NCBI GenBank assembly: GCA_008694505.1
Contig: VZDJ01000056.1
Location: forward strand, 1,368,461-1,432,460
DNA from: Cyanoderma ruficeps
Lineage: Eukaryota; Chordata; Aves; Passeriformes; Timaliidae
Length of the DNA: 64,000 nt
Direction: 5' to 3'
Part shown: positions 26,006 to 38,839 of the stretch, one piece after another
Layout: each line of letters starts with the position of its first letter
How positions within the stretch are numbered: the first letter of the stretch is position 1
Made by a program: the position numbers and the translations under genes
Notes under the pieces: model-generated
What the model saw: the letters and a program-made list of their open reading frames with translations, nothing else
What the model was told of the DNA's origin: nothing
The model's database searches: none

Positions 26006-27849
26006 GGAAACACAGCAATTTATTTTTTTTCAGTACTAGAGCAGATTTTTTGTCTGCCTGCAGCACAGACAGGAGTAACAGCACATGACAATGACCCATG
26101 GCACTCTAGAACAAAAAATGTAAAAAAAAAAAAAGAACTCATTCTAGAAATTAAATGAAAGTTCAGAAGCTATTAGATAAGATGGTGAGAAAATACCTTA
26201 AGAATGAAAACAAACATCGGAATATGGTAGCACTCATTTGGGAAAGGACACTGAATTAGACAAGCAATCCCTAAGGCAAATCCCAATGTCCACAGCTTTC
26301 TGATTCATCCACAGATAGCACCAGCAGCATCAGGGCACACTTAAGCACACAGGAGCAAAGCCAGTTGTCTCCCAAGAACTATCCCCCCCGCAATATCTAC
26401 AGGTTCCTCCCCCCTGTCCCCCCAAAAAAATCTGCAATTCAAAAACTAAATTTGCCCCTGAACGGTTTAATCTGCAAGCTCCAGCGATCTCCCTGCAATG
26501 GGTGCACAGGCAACAGATGTTCAGAAACCAAGCTGGCACTTTGCACACCTGAACGTGTGACTGGAGCAAGACAGAAAGGATGCACATTGCCTGGGAACAT
26601 CTGATAAGGCCGTGCCCTTCAGAGCCTGCACAGCAGTGAAGGGGCAGGAGAGAGGCTTAGAAATAACCAGAAGCTTTCTTCTTCCATGAGTCACTCCTGC
26701 TTCAAGGAGCTGCAGCTTTGATTATTAACTGGGCTCGTCAGCTAGATACTTAAATGATTCCCAAAAGTCATTAAGAGCCCAATCAGATATGCAATGCTTG
26801 ACTCTAGCACAGGAATGCAGAGAGGGAATTATTAGCATAAACTATGCTTTAGAGAAAACCTACATGTATTTTATATTTCAGGGTACAGGGGAATCTGATT
26901 TAACTGAGTTAAAGAGAAGAAAAGAAAGCTTAAGCAATTTAAGGGAGCACTTTAAATATGGAAGGGAGTAAAAAATATTAAATGAAAACATCAGCTACCT
27001 CAGGGATTAGGAATAAGAAAATATAATGTCAAAGCACTCTTCCTCTCTATTCTCTAAGCAACAGGCAGCGCCTTTAGATTTCCCCTGACTTTTCAGAGAG
27101 AAAATTTACACTCAAAGTCAAAGCACTGCTGAAAGTTGCATGCCTGATTAGGAGATCTCATAACCCTGCTGTCCTCTGTCCCAGGCTGAGACCAGAGATG
27201 TGAGCTGATGCAAGAAGTGAGGGGATGGGCACACACAGAAAGCTTACCTTTATATTTAGCTGGCCGCCACTCCAGAGCCATGACACAGACTGTCCCTCAG
27301 CAAAATCTCAAAGCCAACCTTCGGTAGAATGGTTTTTATAGGAAATACGGTGTGGCAAGAAACCCACTGGATTTGGTACCAGAAGACAATACCAAAACAG
27401 AAACAACACCAGAGTACAGGCCATTTCAGGGACAGGCAGAAGATCACCTAACTTGTCTGCAGCTTTTCTGCTGGTTTGTAACTCACATCTCTGTACACCC
27501 AACCTAGCAGGTATTTCCTGTCACATCCTGCATGGAATCCAGCTCCTGGGGTGGTGAAGCAGCACAGGACTCTGTGCAGGGGCTCATTCAGACAAATCAT
27601 ACCCAGTATGTTGCATTCTTGCTACTTCAGGTTAAAATTTGAGCCATTACAAGCAAATCTGCAAGCCAAAACCGGATTCAGGGTGATTGGAAAGATGGGC
27701 TAAGCTTGGAATTGATAACAAAAGAAGAAGGCAGGCAAAAGTGGTGCTTGCAATATTGTGTGGGGAATCACCTCTTTAGAAGCAAAGAACAATCAGCAGC
27801 TCACTTCCTAGCCCTGCTTTTCAGCAAAAAAACTCAATGCTTTCTCACA
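26006..27849. other. Non-coding unique DNA, no gene seen
   Basis: A 13-base A run lies at 26,122-26,134. The block 26,690-26,970 is AT-rich with 'gattattaact' and 'attagcataa' words and could be regulatory. No exon or named repeat is visible. Confidence 0.6.
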
Positions 27850-27950
27850 AGAAGTCAGTAAACAGCATAACCTGAGGCTGGTCACTGAAACTCTTTATCC
27901 ATCAGTTCCCCCACCTGTACATTGGGGCTTAAAGTATTTTACTTTCTTCT
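27850..27950 (+). mobile_element. Old MIR-like SINE core fragment
   Basis: The run 'cctgaggctggtcactgaaa', 'ctctttatccatcagttccc' and 'cacctgtacattggggctta' follows the MIR core in order (accttgggcaagtcacttaa, cctctctgtgcctcagtttc, ccatctgtaaaatgggg). Only the core is recognisable; the ends are lost in unique-looking sequence. Confidence 0.5.
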
Positions 27951-30900
27951 TTCCATCAAGGAATGGGAGCTGGCAGATTGAATGTGCCTATGATACCTTT
28001 CTCAGAAAGAGACTGCCATAAAGAGGGCAAAACTGTACTGTGACTGCGATTAGAAACCATAGTCCTCCCATGCATTATTTAATTAAACCATAAATACAAA
28101 CGGATAAGTGTCTAATGAGCCAGCTCTACACGTGTATTTATATTCCTCTGGAAAAGAACAATGCTTAAACTGGTTGCAAATAATAGTCCTCTCTCCCAGC
28201 CTGGTTTTCCCTGCAATCAGGAATCAGGCTGCATAGCAGTTTGCTGACAAACTGGTTCATGTTATGAAGATAATGAAGGCATCAAATTACTCTGCACTCC
28301 TTCCCCCTGGAAGCAGCAAGGCTCTTGCAGACAGCAATTGCCAGGGTTTTATTTGTGCCTGCATGTGTGTGTCATTTGTGAGCAAACAAGCCCCAGAGGC
28401 CTGTCAGCCAAGGCAGGATAACTCCAGCCGTCGCTTCCTGGCAAACTCCTGGTGCTGCACTGACCTTCTGGCTGTGCGCTTGTCAGGCTGCCAGGGAGGT
28501 GACCATGGCAAAGAGCCACAGCCTCTGAAAGGCATTTTCTTCCTTCAGCACCCACAGAGATGCTCCAGGTTGTTCTATGAGAGCTTGCCTGGGTACCACA
28601 ACCATTTAGTGATGCTAGGGCAGCATTTCTCTTGTTATGGTACACTCAACTTTCCAGGAACAAAGCCTAAAGCAACAGATCCAGCAAAGCATTTAACCAA
28701 GGAGCTGAGCGAGGTCATCTCCAGAAGAAAAAAAAATACTTTGGCCGGATCACAGTCCTTTTGGACACTGGCTCTGGAATTTTTTTCTACCTCTCTTTCC
28801 CTTTCTACCTGCTAAAAGGATGCTTTAACTCCTTCTTTGTAGAGGTTCCTGGAACTCAGGTGAAGAATAGGAGAGAGGAAAATATTCCAACCCTGAGCTG
28901 TTATTACTAAATATATAAATAGATTCTGAACAGGTAAGATTTCACTAAACTGGATTCAAACAGCTTTTTAAAGCTACTGTGGGCACAAATAAACCAAGAA
29001 AAGCCTTTTAGTGATTGTAACAAATGTGTCAGGCTTTACCCTGCAATTGATTCGCTTTTGGTAACATAAGTTAAGCTTTAAATCTATATTTCATATATAA
29101 TCAAGCAGCCAAAATGGCCTTTTAATATAGAATCCAGACCAGCTGCTGTGTCTTTATCTCAGAAAGCAGGAGAGCAAAACTACAGTCAGGGAAATGACAG
29201 TTCTTCATTATTATCCACCCTGATCGTACCCGACTTCTCATCTCCCCTATCAAATTTCTGGGCCTTTTTGATAAAAAATAATTTAAGAGTGAGCTCCACA
29301 GGAAGCACACGAAGCTTACAGATTGAGCAATGCCTGGGAACCCCTCCTTAAAAGGTGCAAACTGAAAAAGGGCCTGAGAACTGGGGCTGCACACAGGGAT
29401 GCCAGGGTCAAACACTCTGGCACAACTCTCTTCCCTTCGTAGTCATGAGCGGCACATTCTGCTGCTGGAACCCAAATGAGGGAGGGCTTTTGAGAGTATT
29501 TTTGAGTATTGGGCTGTGCCCAATACTCTCTGGGCACTCATTGGTGTTGCTTGTTTTCTTCATTCTCTCCCCCTCCTGCCTTGCAAAGCTTCCCAAAACG
29601 GTCCACTCCACACTGTTGAGTCAGGCTGAAGAAGATTGATCTTCAACTCTTTCTTATGAAAAAGGATTTGGGTTGGGTTGGGGTTTGTTTGGAGGGGTTT
29701 TTTGGTTTATATTCCCCCCCCCCTCCCCCAGTACTTTCTTCAGCAAAACAGTTTTCCCTGTTGGTTGGGTTTTTCTTTTTCTTTAAACTGCTCACAGAAT
29801 TTTTCTCTCCTGCTTTGCTGAGGCTACAGTTTTATGTTAGAAATTTGGTGGGAATTCCAGGTTTGGGGATTCCTTTCTGAGTGCCTCTGCCTTGCAATGT
29901 GTGATCCCCTCCGAGCGCTGCTGCAGTGGTCCATGACATCATCCTGGCTGAAGAACTGATCCACTGTAACAAGAAACACACAGGACACACAGAAGCAGGA
30001 TCTTTCTCCTGCAGTTGGATCAGTTCCCTAAGATATTTCACTGCACTGCCTTATAAAACCACACAGTCACCACGACAGGGGGGCTGCTGCAGGCTGGGAA
30101 TGCCCCAGACCATGATGCCAGTGAGTTCTACAGATGAAAGCAGAGCTTGCCGTGGCCAGCTCATGCCTCACTTCATACTTCTGCAAGTGAATCAGAGTGT
30201 ACTGTCTCTGGATTAGCAATTATATCTAATAATAAAACAGTCATTTTGGTGAATCTAGGTTTTTCTTGTAGATGTCTCTTCTGGGACATCTCAGATTGAA
30301 GCTTCCCACAAGGATCAAGGAAATTTGAGGATTTGGTTTAGATGCACGTCATAGCCAGCTACAGAAGTGACAAAGGATTCCACCCACCTATGAAAGATAA
30401 AAGGGATTTATGTCCAAATTCACTGTTTAGCCCTCTGTGGCTGCTCCACAGATCAGCGTGTTTTTCACTTGCACGAATAACTCACAAATCAACATGCAAC
30501 AGGAAATTTAGTGTTCGGGCTGGCACCTCCATCCATGATTTGTGCTGCCAAGGGGAAGAATAGCAGGAAAGGCCTAAAGGGCATATTTTGTGTATCTGGA
30601 AAAAAAATGGACAGAAGGTTCTGCCAGTCATTCACAACCTTATTCCACATGGACCATGTCTCTGTTACAGACCAGCAAACTACAGCACTCACATTCAATG
30701 AGCTGCACTCACAAATGCCGGTCCCTGAAAGCCAGATCAGCAGAAAGGGAAAGATTTTTGGGCTTATCTCTTACCTCTCACGCCAATTTTCCACCACTGC
30801 AATTTGCTTGCTGCCCAGTACTTAAAATTGGGTTACTTTACAAAGTTTCTACCTTAGAATAACAATTCAGTGTTGAAGTTAACACTTCAAGATACCATGT

Positions 30901-32039
30901 GGCAACACTATAATGCCCTTTCCACGTGCTGCAGGGTCCCACCACAAATATGTGAGAAGAAGTATTTTTCCCTCTAATGAGAAAAAGGGGTTTAATTCTA
31001 GATTATTATGTTGCAGAAGAACCTCGTTGCAGCTTGAGCTTTGCCAAATTCAGCCTGGACTCTTTTTTATTTAAATAATTTCACAAGATGTGACAATTTC
31101 AGCACTTCCTATACCCCAGGTGAAACCTCCTAACCTGATATTCACAAGGGAGTGGAGTTTGCTCAGCTGTTGAAGGTTTTCACAGGTTCTTGGTTTGGTT
31201 TGGTTTTTTAAGGATATTTTTAAGCTTTGCCTTGAAGTACCTTGGAAATGGGTTGACTGGCGAACACCTGTGAGTCAGCGTGGTGGCTCAGAGTTTTCCA
31301 GCTCAAGCCAAATCATTTTCTAAAAGATATAAGCCAGGATGATCAGAAATGTATGGCGTCAATTAGCAACGTAGGATTTTCTCAAGTGAACTTGGATTTG
31401 GGAGACCTCAATTTTTAGGTTACTAATTTCAAACATTTTAAAATAACCTTATTGCTTAAAAAGAGCTATTTTTTGCCAATCTCTGAAAGGCACCCCACTC
31501 CAAGAACCCAAAAAATGAGTGAGTACCCAAAATCCTTATGCATTTTTTAGACTCTTAGAACAAATACGGACATGATTTTATTTTCTTTTTGGAAGTAAGT
31601 AGTACTTATGGCCCCTATATTTGTATTTCCTATGGTTCTCCTCAGTGCACCACCATCCTGTCTCTGCAGGGTATTTTGCTTTCCCACCTCCAGTAGCTCC
31701 CCCACACTGCACCAGGGTTGTTTTAGGCCAGGTATATTCATGAAAAGGTCTGTCAGATTCTTGGGAGCAACACATGAAGGTGTTTTTGCAATGTGCCTAA
31801 TGGGATCTATTACATAAAAAACAATGAAATTCATTTCAGCTGAAATAAAATAAGAAAAGCTTATCCCTAAGGCTTCAACATCAAAATGGCGGGGGGAGGG
31901 GGGGACAACAAAAACAAAAACACAAGAAAACCCCCAAAGCCAAAGAGCAAAAATTACTTTCTTGATCTTGCTGTTTACATGTAACCAGCACAAGGCTGCT
32001 CACACTTTAGCCAAGACTTTCTGAGAGAGCTGAGCACTC
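27951..32039. other. Non-coding DNA with low-complexity patches, no gene seen
   Basis: The largest open frame (183 codons, plus, 28,264-28,815) has no recognisable features and no splice context, so I do not call it a gene. Low-complexity items are a G/T-rich tract at 29,670-29,697 and a 10-base C run at 29,714-29,723. A G-rich tract followed by a CAAAAA-type stretch lies at about 31,888-31,930. A hairpin at 29,492-29,531 is listed separately. AT-rich 28,050-28,170 has TAATTAAA-type words. Confidence 0.6.
29492..29531 (+). repeat. Perfect 11-bp hairpin with a competing arm
   Basis: gagtattgggc (29,504-29,514) pairs exactly with gcccaatactc (29,518-29,528) across a 3-base loop. A second upstream arm, gagagtatt (29,492-29,500), is also the exact reverse complement of 29,523-29,531, so two alternative stems compete for the same right arm. 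The stem is too short for a typical microRNA precursor. Confidence 0.8.
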
Positions 32040-32540
32040 AATCATCAGACATTGCATATAGTCTGGCATTAACTCCACTCCTAGGTGGATTATTAAAATG
32101 TACAAAGGCCATTTAATTAGCACCTCATGTCATGCCTTATAACTTGCAGTCATCATCGACCAGACAGAGCCACAAACGTGCATACACATCCACCCACGCA
32201 CTGTCACACCCCAGGAACACAAGTTCCTCCTAAGCAATTATATCTGTGTGCCCCCTAATTCTGATCTCTTGAGCATTTAATGCATTTGCTCTGGGGTCTA
32301 CACAATCCTGCTCTAATTTTGCCAGGGGCCTTCATATCAAAGGCCTGAGCTGTGTGAAAGGTGATTTAGCAGAGATGGTGTCAGTGATTATTTTCAAAGG
32401 AACTGCTGCAGCCCCACCACGAGGGACACTGCAGCCTCCAGATAGGGGGCCCTTATCATATTTTCTATTCTCAGATAAGATTATGTTTCATTTTTTCATC
32501 CTCCTTCCTGAATGTTCTTGATAACAATTGGGGGCCAGTT
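32040..32540. promoter_or_regulatory. Candidate conserved non-coding element, homeobox and GATA words
   Basis: A unique stretch carrying TTAATTAG at 32,113-32,120, the GATA-type words CTTATC at 32,452-32,457 and AGATAAGA at 32,473-32,480, and several ATTA cores. No repeat family accounts for it. It resembles a vertebrate enhancer in motif density, but the call rests on composition only. Confidence 0.3.
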
Positions 32541-32586
32541 TAATCACAGAGGTTGAAATAACCAAAAGGGTTCCTGGGGTAGTGGT

Positions 32587-32627
32587 GGGGAGGGCAGGGA
32601 ACAGGGCCAGGTGTGTGGGGAGGGGGG
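32587..32627 (+). other. G-quadruplex-type motif
   Basis: Four G runs with short loops at 32,587-32,606 (GGGG-A-GGG-CA-GGG-AACA-GGG) satisfy the usual four-run quadruplex pattern. Two further G runs follow by 32,627. It is the strongest such motif I see in the window. No promoter or gene is evident next to it. Confidence 0.7.
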
Positions 32628-35600
32628 AAAAGCCTCACTGGACAGAAAAGTTGGGTAAGAGCAACTAAGAAACAAAGCCAGCAGAAATGGGGTTATTTCA
32701 AAGGGAACAGCTGTTAAACTGCGACCAAACAAAAAGCACATGCAGCCGATGTTCTTGTGGTGCCCGTCAAAAACAAAACAAGTTGTTCATGCACCCATTC
32801 TGTGGTCTAAACAAATTAGAGTGAAAACGAGATCAGGACAGGAAGATGGATGACCTCAAAACAATGGGGACAGGCCCTTTGTGAAACAGCCCTTTCTGCT
32901 GATGGTAGAGGGTTTCTAAACACTAACATCTTTACGATAAGATGAATCACTAGGGCATGATGTGAATTGGTTCCAGGGAACCAACTCTGACCCCTGGGAT
33001 TTGATTCTACTTGGACTGAGCATCAGAGACCAGAGAAAGCAGTGAGTGCCCTGTGTGACTGCCCCAAAAAAGGATTCAGACTTGGAGTCAGAGGGGTGCA
33101 AGGAGCTCTGTAGCTCTGGCCAAGACTGTCCATTCCAGGACAACACAGTAATGTTACAGGATGGTGAATTCCCTGGTATACGTCCAGGGGAGTTAAAAGC
33201 CCAGTCAGTACTTGAATGAGACTTTTTAAGAAACACTCATCTGAACTCCTCCACAACAACACCATATCCTCCAAGTCTGGTCTGAATCAGCACCTAAATG
33301 TTGCATCAGAAGGTGCCAGGCTTAGACAGTGGCAGTTGAGGGGCAGAAGGTGGGGTGGAGAGATAACATATTTCAGATGGGTTATAAATCAGAACCATTC
33401 ATTGCCTGTTGCTGTTTAGCATCCCCCCTCCCATCTTTCTACGTCACAAAAAACTGAAATGTCCCATTGTGCCTTGGTAGCACTACACCCAAACAACCCC
33501 TCATTTACCAGTGTCTGTTGTGTCAGTGCCATCGTCCCCACATGCCAAACCACAGGGGACTTTTGCAAAAGGAAAATCCATCTCTGTGCAGAAGGAAACC
33601 ATTCTGTCCTTACAAACTGTTTGGAGTGAGAGGCATACCCTACTTTCCTGAGCTTGGAATGATTCCCTAGGGGCAGCCTGGACAAGAAGAAACCATTGAG
33701 ACACTGCCACCACAATATGACAGTGGTAGGGACAGGGCCAGCAAGAGCCATTCTGACCACTGTCCCTGCTCTGACCTAACAAAAATGTCTGTGTTTCCAA
33801 CTGCAACATTGGAGGCACCTAGAACTGCCCAGGGACCAGGTCACACGAGGCTGCCAAACACGGACGAGTTGCAGGTTGTCCAGCTTTTGGCCACTGATGT
33901 CAGAGCTCTGTTCTCTCCTGAGCCTGGCCTTTGAGGCTGGAACCAAACCTTGGACCTTTCTCCCTCCAGTGACAACCAGTTCCAGCTGAGCTGCCCGAGC
34001 AGAGCACTTGTCCTCCAAGACATTCCCATGCAGAGTTCAAAGCCAGGCCTGTGTGACCGTGAGGCAGCGGATGGCAGCTCACCACAGAGTTCCTGGTAAT
34101 AAACTCTATTTGAAGACTCTCAGTGAAAAGTGTGTTCCTAATAGAGGATAACATTTCATGGTCATTATGCGATACACTTAACTTTAAAAGGAACAAAAAT
34201 GCTGAGAAAGTAATTTTCTGAAAAGGACTCTCGGATTTCATTACTATGGGTCAAGTGCCTGGGGAGAAGAATTAAAGAAAAACACGAACTTGTGCACAAA
34301 TTAATTAAAGATATTTCCACTAATAAATTGTCCCCATATCCCAGGGCAGAGCCTTCAGTTTGCAAAATGGGGAAATATTCAAGTTGTGGTTTTCTCCACC
34401 AGGCAAGCAGTTCAGCAACATTTAAAATCAAATGGACAGAGCTGGGAATGTGGAGTGTGGGAATGGGAAAGGGTTTGCTTTCTACTTCAGCCCATATAAA
34501 ATTCAAAGTATNAAAAAAAAAAAAAAAAAAAAGCCTTGTTATCCCCCAAGACTATGATGACCATTTAAATTCTTATTTTTCCTTGATGGTGCCAGATTCT
34601 CTGAACAAGATCCCTTCCTCTACATTCTTCCACCAAAATTGTGAAGGGTTCTTCCCCTTGATGCAAAGGTAGTGCCCGTGCTGGAACATGAGGAAATTGT
34701 AGCACAAGGAGAAAGAAAACAAAATAAAAATCCCAGAAGGAAAAACAGAACTCACTGTCAGCAGCTTTGAGGAACAGGCCCAATACAGCCCAGTGTCAGT
34801 GACCCACTTCCCGCTGCAGGAGCAGCTGCACAGGAGGGTCTGCATTTAAGCAGCTCATAGCAACAGTGGGAAGGGCAGCTGAGCACCCTGGGTCTAAGCT
34901 TTTTTCAATACATGGCCAAAGGTTCTTGTTTGTCTTGAGAGGTTTAATAACATATAGATCCACTGTCTGGGCAAGGCACCCCCAGCTGAAGGTCCTGGGC
35001 TGTGCTGCAGCCAGAATGCATCACTGCATGGAAATTGTTGGCTTGTGACGTGGTTGGCACAAAGGGAAACAGCTGAGTGCTCAGGCATGTCTTCTCATTT
35101 TTCCTTGTAATCACCAAAGAAAACTGAAGCTGAACTTGATTTTCTTTTATTCCTATGACACTCTCCCATTTTGTGGTGTTTTTCACTTGGAGGAAAGGGA
35201 GGTGGGAAGATTTGGAATCCTTTAGCAGCACATCTTCTGCAAAGACCACCACTGTCTTCGATCACTACTGGCCTAGTGACAGATGGGAAGAAATTGGTTT
35301 CCAAAGGAGGTAACCAACAAATCAAAAGAACGAGTCTCTCAGATACACAAATACAGCTGAACACCCCTGTCCTAAGAGTTGGGAGAGTTTATTTGGTTTG
35401 TATAGACCTGGTCCCATTTGAACATCCCCGTTCTCACACTGATCAGGGACTGAAATGGAAGGAAACGGCTTCAAGCTTCTCTTTTCCTTTATTTTTTTTT
35501 CCCCCTCTCCCCCCACCACTGAAATTTCACAGGCACCTGAATCTGATCACAACTTCCTCTGTCCAGTGTAAAGTTTAGTCTGAGAGAGTGCACATACCAC

Positions 35601-38279
35601 AATACGTTGGGATAATATTAATGTATAGTATTTGAAGCCCCAGGGCCTGTATGTTTCATTAATTTCCTCCCCATTAAAGTAAAATGAGGATATCCTGTAG
35701 AGAATTGCAGTGAACCATTTGGACTGTGAAACTCGTCCTGACCCTGCTAAGAAAAACAGACAGAAGAGGAAAGAGCAACTGATCGCAATATAGAGCCACC
35801 CAAACGAAACACAGGGGCTCCTTGCTCAGCCCTCTCTGCACCACCACCATGCAAATATTTAGCTTAACAGGATGTGAAGAGCTGGTCAGCAAGCATTAAA
35901 AAAATACGCACTGATTTTTATTTGTTTAAAACACGAAACATTTCCCCTACATTCTTTGCAGTGCATTAACCTCAGGCGCAATTTCCACTCTGGGATTGAG
36001 CAAGTCAGGGACCTGGGTTGCACACAAATAATTCAGATTATTGCATCTGTTTCTGTGTGGTAGGAGCCTGAATACCAATCCTTGCTCATTAACCCTGTGC
36101 CAAACCCTTGAGGGCTGCCATCCTAAAGGAGGCATCTCTTCCAGGACAACTGGCCATTGTGGTGGTGAATGGCAGCCCATGGATGGCTGTCAGCTTTAGG
36201 ACAAATCCAGCAGAGTCCAAGGCCTTCAAAAGCACAGTGATATATCCACTCTACTCTGTTACCATCCTGGTTCTGGTGTTGTTCCTCACCTAAAACCCCT
36301 GACCCCCTCTATCCAGTAACCTTGGTCCTCACACCCTACACCACAGCTTACCTATCCCCCAGTTCACTCAGCAATGAATAAAGGAGAAAAGTTCCCCCTT
36401 TGGACTTGAAAACCAGGTGTATGCACATGGATTTCATAAGCAGGAATGGTTTCTTTGCAGAGGACAAGGGCAGCCATTCAGCCATGGTTCAAGTTCTACC
36501 AGTTCCTTTTTTTAAGCTTTTTCAACCAGCTCTGTCGAAATGCCTGAGCTCCACTGCTCCATGGCAGCCAGCGGGCTGGGCAAGGTGGGAGGCAGAGCTG
36601 TGACCCCTCTGAATATCACTGAACAAGTGAAGAGACCCAAACAGAGCTTTCTGCTTTCATTTTTTGGCAGGCATCTACCTTGCTCTGCAGGTTTTCCTAT
36701 TTGTCTAGCAATCTTCACGTCATGCCTGAAGTGCTCCCCAGGAAGGCAAGGTGAAGCCTGGGGACCAGCCCTGCCCAGGATACCTGCCACAGATTGCACA
36801 GCCCAGGAACTTGCACATAAACTTTCAGTTGTTCTGGGAAACCAAGCACCTAGATTGATCTAAATTACCTTCCACTGACATGAGACATGCTTCAAAAACG
36901 CATCTGGGAAATTGATTTCCTCTCTGCAGCCACTTCCAACACCAACCCTTTGAAGACCTAATTTCAGCCCCAAGTCATGGCACTGCCCTGGTCCCAAGGC
37001 TGCAGGTTAAAAAGCATATTTTGGAGGCAGTGTGTGTCCTGCCCTGGGGGAAGGAGGTAGTTTGAATTACCCTGAACTAGTCACTCTGGATTGCTAACAG
37101 ACCTGCATGGCCAGGCTGCAGAGTCTGAGAGACTGCCTGTGTCTGAGAGAGCACAGCAGGTTTGTGATGCATGGTATAGGGTGAATCCAGATTGGGGNAC
37201 AAACAAAACTCCAACAATAACAACAAAAGAAAGAAAAACTCCTCTCCATGCTCCTGCCTGTGCATCAGGGTACAAGTCCCAGACAATTTGACCTCTGTAT
37301 AACTTCTGCAAATGGTGCTGAGACTCAGGGGCACAGAGGTGACTGTACTGCAGGGTAACATGTCCCTCCAAGGCAATAGCCAGTTAAAATCATCCCCAGC
37401 ATGCACCCTCCTGAGATAAGAGTTAAGACTTATGGAATGATTAGGGAATTTGGTTGACTACCTCCCAAAATCTTAGTCCAGCACCTCACTTGCTCCTCAC
37501 AAAGGCATAACTCTGATGGTCTTGACTTGCAAACCCATTGCCAATGCACTTCCCATGCCAGAGGCTCAGAAGAATTAGCCATTTGCCATAAAGCTTGAAC
37601 TTTAGAAGTAAATCGCACTCCAGATAAACTCTCATTCCCTTATTTCCCAGCTCCACTTATCATTTAATTCTCCTCAGCTTTGTACCAGTTCCTTCCAACA
37701 AATCCCAGCATATTCTTCTCCCATTTCACTCCACATCTACCCTTTGCCAGCAACTTTCTCCCTCCTTCTACCCCAGAAGCATCTTACTCTTACCCATTGC
37801 CCAGCACACAATTCAAATGCTTCTGTAAATTAGAGCTGGGTCTAAAGAATGAGGGTCAAATCTACATGTTGTGATGTTTCTGTGCCATTTGGCTCCCGGG
37901 CAGCCCCTTGGGCCCATTTCTGCTTCCAGGGCCCTAAACTGCATGAAGAATCTGACCTCTGGACATTACGGGAATGCATATAATAATTAATCACAAAAGG
38001 CTCCAAGCACAACATATATGCCTGCAATCCCATTTGCACCGTTTAAGATCTGAAACAAGGACTTTTATGCTCATATTGGCTTGTACAGTGCCAAGCTCCC
38101 ATCTGAGACTGTGAATGTATCATTTTCCCATTCTGCATGGACCAAGCCTTCAGCCAGCTCTCATCACAGCAGGGGGGGCCCAGTCATGATATAATATGCA
38201 ATAGTCCGATGATCAGTAATATTTCTTAATAAAAAAGCACATATTAAAAATCCCAGCACTAAAAAAAACACAGCCCCCA
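32628..38279. other. Non-coding unique DNA with two assembly ambiguities, no gene seen
   Basis: No exon is supported. Several overlapping open frames of 100-135 codons occur on both strands, with no recognisable protein features; the one crossing 34,512 reads through a poly-A run. Single Ns occur at 34,512 (directly before 20 A bases at 34,513-34,532) and 37,198. A T/C-rich tract lies at about 35,480-35,516. No transposon was recognised. Confidence 0.6.
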
Positions 38280-38520
38280 GCTCATTATTTGAATAAGGAG
38301 GAGGGAAGAAGGTGTGGGGGGAAATTGTCTTAATTAAAATTCTCCCTNCTTAATTAAAATTCTCCCTTTCATCCTGGTAATTACATTCAAACAGGCGACA
38401 GCGGCAGCATCGCTGTTTGTCACCATGCCAAAAAAAGAAATTGATTTGATCGCTGGGACATCATGTTGCATAAAATAAAATTCTTAAAAATTTGCTAGGT
38501 TTTTTTTTTTTAAACTATAA
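38280..38520. promoter_or_regulatory. Candidate conserved non-coding element with a tandem duplication
   Basis: Contains two copies of cttaattaaaattctccct (38,329-38,347 and 38,349-38,367) separated by one N, then TAATTA at 38,378-38,383. A CpG-retaining 6-bp hairpin follows (acagcg 38,398-38,403 with cgctgt 38,411-38,416). The composition resembles a developmental enhancer. The duplication may be an assembly artefact (see findings). Confidence 0.3.
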
Positions 38521-38786
38521 TTACTTCTAGAACACTGCAAAGAAGGGTGAAAACAGAGAAAAAAAAAGAAAAGGAGACCCTGTGGCAGATAATATGCCAG
38601 TAATGATGGAAACACCTGTAAGCCAGTGGAGATCTAGCAGCTATCAGCTCTGGCTGCATTCCATATCCATTAGCTACAAGAGGCAGCTTGGGCTCCAGGA
38701 AAGGAGGGTGTTAGCTCTGACAACTGGTGAAAAGCTGATGAAAACGTACCAAAGGGGCAGTCACAGCACTGCCATTTGATAAAGAN

Positions 38787-38837
38787 AAAAAAAAAAAAAA
38801 AAAAAGACAGAGGAAAGGGAGAAGGAAAAAAAAAAAA
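38787..38837. repeat. Poly-A and purine-rich low-complexity tract
   Basis: An N at 38,786 precedes 19 A bases (38,787-38,805). After a short purine-rich segment a 12-base A run follows (38,826-38,837). No retroelement body is recognisable to the left, so I do not call it a retroposon tail. Confidence 0.85.
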
Positions 38838-38839
38838 GC

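Noticed and set aside
28264..28815. 183-codon open frame, plus strand
   Set aside because: Cysteine- and serine-scattered translation without domain or splice context; overlapping frame on the other strand.
29670..29697. GGGTT-type tract considered as an interstitial telomere repeat or G-quadruplex
   Set aside because: The unit is not TTAGGG, there are only two to three units, and one loop would be about 10 bases long.
34292..34672. 126-codon open frame with a poly-lysine stretch
   Set aside because: Runs through an N and a 20-base poly-A tract; low-complexity artefact.
38060..38130. Possible SINE tail ('ttgtacagtgccaagctccc')
   Set aside because: Too short and isolated to distinguish from chance.
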